A stretch of 13,487 bases of DNA from CAYRIF01 sp964424205. Its GTDB lineage: Bacteria; Bacteroidota; Bacteroidia; Cytophagales; Cyclobacteriaceae. The notes under the pieces were generated by a model, which had not been told where the DNA came from, did no database searches, and saw only the letters and a program-made list of their open reading frames with translations. A program made the position numbers and the translations under genes. Location: assembly GCA_964424205.1 (NCBI GenBank), contig CAYRIF010000078.1, forward strand, positions 1 through 13,487. Reading direction: 5' to 3'. Shown piece by piece: positions 1-6,666 of this stretch (position 1 is its first letter; every line of letters begins with the position of its first letter).

Positions 1-759
1 ATAGGTTTTAATCCTTACTACCAAAGTACGGCGGAGATTTCTCAAACAATAAAAAGAGACCTAATTCCTCATATAACTTCTCCGATTTTAGCGATTCATT
101 TTTACGGTGCAGGTTGTGCTAACCCGGAGAAAAATAAAATTGTAAAAGATGCGCTTCAAGAAAATTTTCTAAAGTGTACCATTGAAATACATAGTGATTT
201 ACTGGCTGCTGCGAGGGCAACCTGTAATCATGAGCAAGGAATTGCCTGTATCTTAGGTACTGGTAGTAATTCATGTCTTTTTGATGGAAAAGAAATAATA
301 GAAAATATTAGACCACTGGGCTTTTTGTTAGGAGACGAGGGAAGTGGCGCGTATTTGGGTAAAATGCTTTTGGTTAGTTATTTGCGAGGTGAACTGCCTG
401 AGAAATTGGCAAAAAAAGTCAATGACAGGTACAAAATTTCTATTGACGAAGTGCTCCAAAAGGTGTATAAAGAACCTTTCCCAAATAAGTACTTGGCATC
501 ATACTCAAAATTTTTGTTTGATAATATTAATGAGCCGTATATTTATCAATTGGTGTATCAGGCATTTGAGATTTTCATCAAAAAAAATGTGATGAAATAT
601 GAGGGATATCAAGATTGTAAAGTTCATTTTGTAGGCGCCATTGCTTTTTACTATGGTAATATTTTAAGACAAGTAGCAGGTGACTTGGGCATCACTGTAA
701 GAAATATTTTGGAATCACCCATTGCGGGATTAACGCTCTACCATCAAGAAAATTTATAG
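1..759 (+). CDS. N-acetylglucosamine kinase-like protein, BadF/BadG/BcrA/BcrD ATPase family (5' end missing)
   Basis: The reading frame is open from the first base to a TAG at 757-759, giving 252 residues, so the start lies left of the window and probably 25-40 residues are missing, including the N-terminal phosphate-1 loop. The visible part fits the ASKHA sugar kinase fold of eukaryotic and Bacteroidota GlcNAc kinases. It has GFNPYYQ near the edge, a likely catalytic Asp in HSDLLAAARA (visible residues 64-73), a phosphate-2 motif GTGSNS (86-91), and GDEGSG (111-116), which in this family helps bind sugar and nucleotide. The inferred role is ATP-dependent phosphorylation of N-acetylglucosamine or a related amino sugar in the cytoplasm, for example during wall recycling. 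An internal TTG at 325 is not a plausible start because motifs precede it. The next gene begins 15 bases downstream, suggesting co-transcription. The fold is sure; the exact substrate is inferred. Confidence 0.88.
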   Translation: MGFNPYYQSTAEISQTIKRDLIPHITSPILAIHFYGAGCANPEKNKIVKDALQENFLKCTIEIHSDLLAAARATCNHEQGIACILGTGSNSCLFDGKEIIENIRPLGFLLGDEGSGAYLGKMLLVSYLRGELPEKLAKKVNDRYKISIDEVLQKVYKEPFPNKYLASYSKFLFDNINEPYIYQLVYQAFEIFIKKNVMKYEGYQDCKVHFVGAIAFYYGNILRQVAGDLGITVRNILESPIAGLTLYHQENL

Positions 760-774
760 AAAGATTACCACCCT

Positions 775-1353
775 ATGCACGAAATAGCGCCTTACTACAA
801 TTGGCTGAACCACTATAATTCTTCTGAAGATGAACTTTCTCCTTTTTACGGCAAGGAGTATAAACATGATTTATATACAGACGCAATTTATGACCACTAT
901 ATTGATCCTGCGTGGGATTTTATGGGTTCGGAGACGCTTTATATCAAAGTGCTGTATGCAAATTACGACAATGGCTTTGTGATTATTGAATTCATTGGAG
1001 AGTGGAATGATGCGTTGTATAATGATATCATGCACTTGAAGAGAAATATCATCGACCATTTTATGTTGCAAGGGATTGATAAATATATGTTGATTGGTGA
1101 GCATGTACTTAATTTTCATGGCTCAGACGATTGCTACTATGAAGAATGGTTTGAAGAGGTGGAGGAGTCGGGAGGTTGGATTACGGCAATTAATTTCAGA
1201 GCGTTTGTACTAGAGGAATGGGATCAGTTTAATATTGACTCCTATATTATGACTGGTGGCAGCATGCAAATTCCAAACTGGAGAGCTTCTAACCCAAAGC
1301 AGCTATTCAAATTTGTGAGTCAATTAGTTTCACGGCGCATATCATTAACCTGA
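775..1353 (+). CDS. Conserved acidic protein of unknown function (192 aa)
   Basis: An ATG-initiated frame of 192 residues with no signal peptide, membrane segment or cysteine-metal cluster, so it is probably a soluble cytoplasmic protein. It is rich in Tyr, Trp, Asp and Glu. The most distinctive stretches are DELSPFYGKEY (about 19-29), EFIGEWNDALYNDIMHLKR (about 72-90), GEHVLNFHGSDDCYYEEWFE (about 108-127) and INFRAFV in the last third. I recall very similar hypothetical proteins in other Cytophagales genomes with this same GSDDCYYEEWFE core, so it appears to be a real lineage-restricted family, but I know no assigned function. It starts 15 bases after the sugar kinase stop with no terminator between, so the two are probably one transcript; that does not prove a shared pathway. 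It ends 12 bases before the stop of ndh on the other strand. Confidence 0.8.
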   Translation: MHEIAPYYNWLNHYNSSEDELSPFYGKEYKHDLYTDAIYDHYIDPAWDFMGSETLYIKVLYANYDNGFVIIEFIGEWNDALYNDIMHLKRNIIDHFMLQGIDKYMLIGEHVLNFHGSDDCYYEEWFEEVEESGGWITAINFRAFVLEEWDQFNIDSYIMTGGSMQIPNWRASNPKQLFKFVSQLVSRRISLT

Positions 1354-1365
1354 CAGTTGCTTGTT

Positions 1366-2628
1366 TTACTTTTTAGATTTTCTGACAATAAGTCTGGTTC
1401 CTTTGTCAGAATTTAGATAGCTCCATGCCCAGTTGATAAACACAATACTTTTACTCCTAAAATCTACCAAAAGCATGAGGTGGACAAACATCCAGGTCCA
1501 CCATGCGAGTATGCCACTAAATTTGAAATGTGGTAAATCTACCACTGCCAAATTTTTGCCAATGGTTGCCATCGTTCCTTTGTCTTTGTAGGAAAATGGT
1601 TTTTGTTCTTTTCCATTAGCCATACTATTTAAGTTTTTACCAAGTTGAATGCCCTGTTGAGCGGCAACAGAAGCCAGCATCGGATTTCCCTCAGGGTTTT
1701 TTTCGGATTGAATAAGTGCGACATCACCCAGTGCGTAAATATTTTCATGTCCTTTCACTTTATTAAAATCATCAACCTCAATTCTATTTCCTCTTGAAAT
1801 CGCATCATCAATACCTGCTACCGGTGCCCCTTTTACGCCTGCAGCCCAGATTAAACTATGTGTAAGAAATTCTCTTTTATCAGTGGTGACTACAGCGCCA
1901 TCATAATCTTTAACTTTTGTGTTGAGCCAAATATTTACATCAAGATTTTTTAAGAATTTCTCCGCTTTTTTTGAGGCGCTTTCACTCATTGACGCTAGTA
2001 CTCTGTTGCTTGATTCAATAATATGAATCTGCATTCTACGAATGTCTAAATCTGGATAATCTTTTGGAAGGATGTCTTTCTTTAATTCAGCCAGAGCACC
2101 TGCTAGTTCTGCACCAGTAGGACCTGCGCCTACAATTACAAAACTCATCAAGCTTTCCCTTTCTTTTAAATCATTTGTATAAAGCGCTTTTTCAAAATTA
2201 TGAAGAATAGTACTTCGTAAATCCAATGACTCGATTAAAGTTTTCATAGGCATACTGTGTTTTTCAACATTTTCCATACCAAAAAAACTAGAATTAGCGC
2301 CAGTTGCCATGACCAAATAATCATATTGCAATGAGCCAATGGAGGTGTGAATCGTATTTTTATTGGCTTCTATTTTCTCGACATTCGCCATTCTGAAGTG
2401 AAATTTATCCTTTCCCTTGAAAATCTTACGCAGCGGATAAGCAATAGAATCGGGGGCGAGACTGGCACTTGCTACCTGATACATCAATGGCTGAAAAGTA
2501 TGGTAATTGTTTTTATCAAAAACTACCACTTGGTAATGTTGACTTTTAAGTGTTTTTACAAGCTTCAGTCCCGCAAAACCACCCCCTATTATAACTACTC
2601 TTGGCAAATCAATCTCTGGAATATTCAT
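1366..2628 (-). CDS. ndh: Type II NADH dehydrogenase (NADH:quinone oxidoreductase, NDH-2)
   Basis: This single-subunit flavoenzyme passes electrons from NADH to menaquinone at the inner face of the cytoplasmic membrane without pumping protons. The 420-residue protein has the two Rossmann motifs of the family: GGGFAGL (15-21) for FAD and GAGPTGAELAG (167-177) for NADH. It also has ATGAN (108-112), a second FAD contact YALGD (298-302) and the quinone-site motif AAQQG (322-326). The C-terminal part from about 370, rich in Trp and Leu and ending in basic residues, is the amphipathic or hydrophobic membrane anchor. Length is normal. The ATG at 2626-2628 (read on minus) immediately precedes the first beta strand and is the sensible start. 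The gene stands alone, diverging from the GAF sensor and facing the 192-aa gene tail to tail. Its leader holds an unusual strong anti-16S sequence at 2646-2656. Confidence 0.95.
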   Translation of the reverse strand: MNIPEIDLPRVVIIGGGFAGLKLVKTLKSQHYQVVVFDKNNYHTFQPLMYQVASASLAPDSIAYPLRKIFKGKDKFHFRMANVEKIEANKNTIHTSIGSLQYDYLVMATGANSSFFGMENVEKHSMPMKTLIESLDLRSTILHNFEKALYTNDLKERESLMSFVIVGAGPTGAELAGALAELKKDILPKDYPDLDIRRMQIHIIESSNRVLASMSESASKKAEKFLKNLDVNIWLNTKVKDYDGAVVTTDKREFLTHSLIWAAGVKGAPVAGIDDAISRGNRIEVDDFNKVKGHENIYALGDVALIQSEKNPEGNPMLASVAAQQGIQLGKNLNSMANGKEQKPFSYKDKGTMATIGKNLAVVDLPHFKFSGILAWWTWMFVHLMLLVDFRSKSIVFINWAWSYLNSDKGTRLIVRKSKK

Positions 2629-2645
2629 AAAGTAAAACTATTAAC

Positions 2646-2656
2646 ATCACCTCCTC
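2646..2656 (-). promoter_or_regulatory. Extended Shine-Dalgarno-like sequence in the ndh leader
   Basis: On the minus strand these bases read GAGGAGGTGAT. Ten of them (2646-2655) are a perfect complement of the usual 16S rRNA 3' end. The GGAGG core lies 21 bases before the ndh ATG, too far for ordinary initiation. It also sits 2 bases before another ATG (2645-2647, minus strand) that opens a 12-codon out-of-frame reading frame overlapping the ndh start. Bacteroidota ribosomes normally hide their anti-SD sequence and few genes carry such a motif. It may be a regulatory ribosome-binding element or chance. Confidence 0.4.
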
Positions 2657-2829
2657 AAAACAAGTTTAAACTGTTCTAAGATTACATCTTCCTTTGCCGT
2701 GTATGGTTTGGTATTATTACGGATTGTTCTGCCTGGTCAGTGAATTGCAAAAAGTAAGATATACTTACATACGGCACTTTTTGTTTTTTTCTTCGGGAAA
2801 AAGCAGATAAAAAAAACGCACTTTTATAC

Positions 2830-2861
2830 TTTGAAACGGGCATACACATTTTGAAAGGGCA
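2830..2861 (+). repeat. Near-identical direct repeat just upstream of the GAF sensor
   Basis: TTTGAAACGGGCA at 2830-2842 recurs as TTTGAAAGGGCA at 2850-2861, with one base deleted. The starts are exactly 20 bases apart, about two helical turns. The second copy ends 3 bases before the proposed TTG start. This could be a tandem operator or an upstream control site, or a small duplication. The rest of the 2629-2864 gap is AT-rich, with a small hairpin at 2754-2768 (GTAAG-ATATA-CTTAC). Confidence 0.35.
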
Positions 2862-2864
2862 GTT

Positions 2865-4466
2865 TTGACACTAAAAGGAAAAATCCAAAAAAAAATTAAA
2901 GACAATGGGATTTACTATGCGGTTAACTTTATCATAGTACTTATTTTGCTAAATTCATATTTAGTCTATTATAAAAAAAATGTTGTCGCAGCGCATAATC
3001 AATTGTCAAAAGATATTGTAGAAATTAAGCAACGACTAGAAAACATCATGCTCCATGTTAACCTGGCGGATTTGGGATTTAGAGGGTATATGATTATTCA
3101 AAATGATAAATTGCTTGATCCTTATACTAGAACTCGGAATATATACAACAAAAATTTTAATCAACTAAATAAACTATTAGGGAAGCAAGGCTATGACCTA
3201 GCAAAGGTTGAAAAGATAAGAAAGGCAGTCTCTGAGTACATGGATTTGGTGGGCAGTATGGTGAAAATGAAGGATAGCAATGAGAATGAGAAAATAAGGG
3301 CTATTGTAGAGAAAGATCCAGGCTATGATGTATGGAAGACTTATATGGGGCTTTATAAAGGGGTGACGGGTTTTGAAAGTGCGCTGCAAGCTAAAAGTCT
3401 TGCGCAATATAATGCAGTGCTTAGAAATTCACTTATTATGCAGCTGATGATGTTGTTTTTAGGAATTCCTGTTTTAATTGGTCTCATTATTAGGTTGAAG
3501 AAGAATAAAAAATTTCGAGCTTCATTGTTTAAAGAGCTTGATGACAGTAATAGGAAATACATATTCAATCCGGATGTGACAGCTAAAGAGCAAAATGAAA
3601 AGGCAATCATTAATCATATGATTGATAATTTAAAACAGTCTTCGGAGTTTATTAAGAAAATATCTAATGGAGATTTTGCGGTGAAATGGGAGGGGTTAAA
3701 TGAGGAGAATAAAGGGCTAAACCAACATAATATTGCTGGAGAGCTTGTAAATATGAGGGCGGAGATGGAAAAAGTAAAAACAGCAGATGAGAGGAGGCTC
3801 TGGGAAACAGAAGGGCTTTCCCAATTTTCGAATACGATAAGAATTCACCAAGATAATATTTCCGAACTTGCCAATACCATAATTTCAGATTTGGTAAAGT
3901 ATATGAAAGCAAATCAAGGAGGCTTGTTTGTTCTAAATGCTGACAATGAAAGCGATAAACACTTAGTATTGCTATCATGTTATGCCTATGACTCAAAGAA
4001 GTACAATGATAAAAGAATTGAAATAGGGCAAGGTTTGGTAGGGCAAACATTCAAGGAAAAAAGAACTTTGCATCTCACTGAAATCCCAGGTAATTATATG
4101 CAAATTACTTCTGGGTTGGGAGATGCGACGCCGCGAAATCTTTTAATTATTCCTTTGAAAGTAAATGAACAAGTAGCGGGTGTATTGGAACTTGCATCGT
4201 TTCATAAATTTGAAAAACATGAAATCAAGTTCTTAGAAAAACTCAGTGAAATTATAGCCTCAGGTATTATGATGCTCAACACAAATGATAGGACGAAAAT
4301 ACTTTTAGAAAATTCACAAGCTCAAGAAGAAGAAATGAGGGCGCAGGAAGAAGAAATGCGCCAAAATATGGAAGAGCTACAGGCAACACAAGAAGAAATG
4401 GATAGACAGAAGTCTGAACTGGAATTAGAAATTTCAGATTTGAAAGCACAGCTCAGTAACACCTAG
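2865..4466 (+). CDS. Membrane-anchored GAF-domain sensor with C-terminal coiled coil, no output domain
   Basis: The 533-residue protein has a short basic N-terminus, a first membrane helix (about 17-36), an extracytoplasmic helical sensor region (about 37-187) resembling CHASE3-type four-helix domains (GFRGYMII at 71-78), and a second membrane helix (about 188-210). A HAMP-like linker follows (SNGDFAVKW near 267-275; about 210-305), then a GAF domain (about 320-470, with QGGLFVLN, IEIGQGLVGQTF and LGDATPRNLLIIPLK) and a coiled coil rich in Glu, Gln and Met (about 478-530). Cytophagales have many proteins with this architecture, often with further PAS or kinase modules. Here the protein stops after the coiled coil, with no kinase, cyclase or methyl-accepting output, so it may signal through a partner. 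The start is TTG: a stop lies in frame at 2832-2834, and the next in-frame ATG would remove the first membrane helix. Its stop lies 3 bases from that of the gene opposite. Confidence 0.88.
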   Translation: MTLKGKIQKKIKDNGIYYAVNFIIVLILLNSYLVYYKKNVVAAHNQLSKDIVEIKQRLENIMLHVNLADLGFRGYMIIQNDKLLDPYTRTRNIYNKNFNQLNKLLGKQGYDLAKVEKIRKAVSEYMDLVGSMVKMKDSNENEKIRAIVEKDPGYDVWKTYMGLYKGVTGFESALQAKSLAQYNAVLRNSLIMQLMMLFLGIPVLIGLIIRLKKNKKFRASLFKELDDSNRKYIFNPDVTAKEQNEKAIINHMIDNLKQSSEFIKKISNGDFAVKWEGLNEENKGLNQHNIAGELVNMRAEMEKVKTADERRLWETEGLSQFSNTIRIHQDNISELANTIISDLVKYMKANQGGLFVLNADNESDKHLVLLSCYAYDSKKYNDKRIEIGQGLVGQTFKEKRTLHLTEIPGNYMQITSGLGDATPRNLLIIPLKVNEQVAGVLELASFHKFEKHEIKFLEKLSEIIASGIMMLNTNDRTKILLENSQAQEEEMRAQEEEMRQNMEELQATQEEMDRQKSELELEISDLKAQLSNT

Positions 4467-4469
4467 TGT

Positions 4470-5609
4470 CTAATTTTTCATCGCATTATAAGCCACCATG
4501 CCGCCAGTAAGATTGTATAAATCTTGAATCTTAGTTTTTTGTTTTATAATTTCAATGGCAGTGGCACTTCGCCTTCCGGTACGGCAGTAAATTACCACTT
4601 TTTTGTTGGTGGCAATAAGATGTAAATTGTGTTCCAGTGTGCCCAAGGGAATTAACTCACCATCAATATTTTCCATCTCGTATTCATGTTCTTCTCGTAC
4701 ATCAATTAACTGAAAATCGACATTGTTTTTTTTCCATTCGGCTAGTTCTTCTACTGTAATTTCGTTCATCATATTTATATCTGTTTTTTTTAACCCACAA
4801 AATTCTTTATAGTCAATGAGTGCTGTTATTGTTGGGTTTCCCCCATTGATAGGATTGTCTTTATTCTTTTTGATGGTCATTGTACGTGATTCAAAACTTA
4901 ATGTATCAAATACAAATAATCGCCCTGATAGCGGTTCGCCCACTCCTGCAATTACTTTGATAACCTCACTTGCCTGAAGGCCACCCATGATTCCTGCCAA
5001 TACCCCAAGGACACCACCTTCTGCACAATTGGGCACAAGATTGGGTGGCGGTGGTGTAGGGAAAAGGTCTCTATAGTTTGGTCCTCGATTATTATTTTTA
5101 TCAACATAATTAAAAACACTCAACTGCCCCTCAAACCTAAATATCGATGCATAAACGTTAACCTTATTCAAAAAAACGCAAGCGTCGTTGACTAAATATC
5201 GGGTAGGAAAATTGTCTGTACCATCAGCAATCACATCATAATCTTTAATTATTTCTAAAGCATTTTCAGAAGTTAGTTGAGTGTTATAAGTCTTTACCTG
5301 TATATACGGATTTTGACTTTGAATTCTTTTTGCAGCTACTTCAACTTTCAGTTTGCCAATGTCTTTGGTTGTGAAAAGCACCTGTCTTTGCAAATTGCTA
5401 TCTTCTACTGTATCAAAATCTACAATACCAATTGTGCCAACCCCTGCAGCTGCTAAATATTGCAGCAACGGCGCTCCCAATCCTCCAGCACCAACTACTA
5501 GTACTTTCGCATTTTTTAGTTTTTCTTGCCCAGTAATATTGAATTCTGACAAGATTAAATGCCGACTGTACCGTTCAAGTTCTTCTTTTGTCAATGCTGT
5601 TTTATTCAT
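4470..5609 (-). CDS. HesA/MoeB/ThiF-family adenylyltransferase with C-terminal rhodanese domain
   Basis: This 379-residue E1-like enzyme should adenylate the C-terminal Gly-Gly of a ubiquitin-like sulfur carrier (ThiS, MoaD or similar) and, through its rhodanese domain, supply sulfur for thiocarboxylate formation. It has RYSRHLIL (13-20), the ATP-binding GAGGLG (40-45), the adenylation stretch SNLQRQ (71-76), DGTDNF (129-134) and the family motif NCAEGGVLGVL (194-204). Residues 282-379 form the rhodanese domain, with LIDVREEHEYEM (301-312) and the active loop CRTGRR starting at Cys342. Unlike E. coli MoeB or ThiF, it lacks the first zinc CxxC (GPNYRDLF at 176-183 instead) and keeps only one Cys (271) near the second pair. 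No thiamine or molybdenum cofactor gene is adjacent, so the carrier partner is unknown. The ATG at 5607-5609 (minus) precedes the conserved N-terminal helix. Confidence 0.92.
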   Translation of the reverse strand: MNKTALTKEELERYSRHLILSEFNITGQEKLKNAKVLVVGAGGLGAPLLQYLAAAGVGTIGIVDFDTVEDSNLQRQVLFTTKDIGKLKVEVAAKRIQSQNPYIQVKTYNTQLTSENALEIIKDYDVIADGTDNFPTRYLVNDACVFLNKVNVYASIFRFEGQLSVFNYVDKNNNRGPNYRDLFPTPPPPNLVPNCAEGGVLGVLAGIMGGLQASEVIKVIAGVGEPLSGRLFVFDTLSFESRTMTIKKNKDNPINGGNPTITALIDYKEFCGLKKTDINMMNEITVEELAEWKKNNVDFQLIDVREEHEYEMENIDGELIPLGTLEHNLHLIATNKKVVIYCRTGRRSATAIEIIKQKTKIQDLYNLTGGMVAYNAMKN

Positions 5610-5761
5610 TCAAAGTTAAAGGTACATATTTTAGAATCTATTCGCCGTGGAATTCGGTTAATTCAAATAATTTACTGAAAGGATTGCTTCATTCACTTTT
5701 CTTTCTGAATAAATATTTCTACTTTGTGAGCGAAACATGTAAAAACTAAAACACTATTATT

Positions 5762-6580
5762 ATGTTAGAAAAAATTACAGCTTATTTTACAGATTTTTCT
5801 GTGGAAGGAATTATTGCTACTGTCAAGCCTATTTTATTAGCGCTAGTGGTATTATGGATTGGTCTAAAAATCATTGGATGGATTAGCAGATTATTGGAAA
5901 AGCAATTTAAAGCAAGGGGTGTTGATGACACTTTGAGACCTTTCGTGGTTAACTTAATTTCATGGGCTTTGAAGGCAATGTTATTTATTAGCGCTGCCTC
6001 AATGATTGGGATTGAAACTACTTCTTTCATAGCGGTGCTTGGTGCGGCGGGATTGGCGGTAGGATTGGCACTTCAAGGAACTTTAGCGAATTTTGCTGGA
6101 GGAGCACTTATTATGGTTTTTAAGCCATTCAAAGTGGGGGATCTTATTGAAGCGCAAGATCAGTTGGGTGTGGTGCAAGAAATTCAAATTTTCACAACGG
6201 CTTTAGCTTCTCCTGAAAATAAAAAAGTAATTATTCCGAATGGTATTTTGTCAAATGGACATATTACAAATTATACTGCTTTGGGTAAAATCAGGGTGGA
6301 TTTGAATGTGGGAATTGCGTATGACGAAGACATAGATAATGCCAAACAAATACTGATGGGTGTCATGAACGGCAACGACAAGGTGTTGAGCGATCCTGCA
6401 CCGTTTGTCGGCGTGGAAGAGCTAGCAGATAGTGCAGTAAATTTAGCAGTAAGACCGCATTGCAAGCCTGAGCATTATTGGGATGTATATTTTGGCGTGT
6501 TGGAAGATTGCAAAAAAGCACTTGATAAAAACGGTGTTGCCATTCCGTTTCCTCAGATGGATGTGCACATGGATAAATAA
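5762..6580 (+). CDS. mscS: Small-conductance mechanosensitive channel, MscS family
   Basis: A 272-residue membrane protein, close to E. coli MscS in length, which as a heptamer releases solutes when membrane tension rises after osmotic downshock. It has three membrane helices: TM1 about 19-41, TM2 about 62-83, and the pore helix TM3 about 88-121, with GAAGLAVGLALQGTLANF. Leu104 and Leu108 correspond by alignment to the pore-constricting leucines of E. coli MscS. After TM3 come the KPFKVGD beta-domain entry (121-127), VIIPNG (156-161) and ITNY of the cytoplasmic cage, and the C-terminal FPQMDV (263-268), all typical. The ATG follows an A-rich leader with no Shine-Dalgarno. It is a single-gene unit diverging from the ThiF-like gene (152-base gap), and it ends in a strong hairpin terminator shared with the gene opposite. 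Confidence 0.95.
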   Translation: MLEKITAYFTDFSVEGIIATVKPILLALVVLWIGLKIIGWISRLLEKQFKARGVDDTLRPFVVNLISWALKAMLFISAASMIGIETTSFIAVLGAAGLAVGLALQGTLANFAGGALIMVFKPFKVGDLIEAQDQLGVVQEIQIFTTALASPENKKVIIPNGILSNGHITNYTALGKIRVDLNVGIAYDEDIDNAKQILMGVMNGNDKVLSDPAPFVGVEELADSAVNLAVRPHCKPEHYWDVYFGVLEDCKKALDKNGVAIPFPQMDVHMDK

Positions 6581-6593
6581 AATTATGGGAATG

Positions 6594-6632
6594 AAAAAAA
6601 GGAGCTTCAGCGGGGTGCTGAATGCTCCTTTT
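6594..6632. terminator. Two-way intrinsic terminator between mscS and the LruC-domain gene
   Basis: The left arm at 6597-6611 (AAAAGGAGC then TTCAGC) pairs with the right arm at 6617-6632 (GCTGAA, one bulged T, GCTCCTTTT) around a short GGGGT loop. The hairpin lies 16 bases after the mscS stop. The run of A at 6594-6600 gives a seven-U tail on the minus strand for the LruC-domain gene, while four U follow on the plus strand for mscS. The dyad therefore serves both convergent genes. Confidence 0.85.
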
Positions 6633-6666
6633 ACAAACCAACTAAACTATCTTTTATTTCTTTAAA

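Noticed and set aside
325..759. A TTG-initiated 144-residue start for the sugar kinase
   Set aside because: The same frame is open back to base 1 and carries family motifs (HSDLLAAARA, GTGSNS) upstream of 325, so the gene is simply cut by the window edge.
2694..2777. Long-range hairpin (TGCCG..TATG with CATACGGCA) between ndh and the GAF sensor
   Set aside because: It needs a two-base bulge and a loop of about 60 bases in AT-rich DNA, so chance pairing is as likely.
3664..4050. Minus-strand 128-codon reading frame opposite the GAF domain
   Set aside because: It is antisense to a clear GAF domain and has no recognisable motif.
4464..4472. Terminator between the convergent GAF sensor and ThiF-like genes
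   Set aside because: The stops are 3 bases apart and no stem with a U run is visible; termination must occur inside the opposing genes or through another factor.
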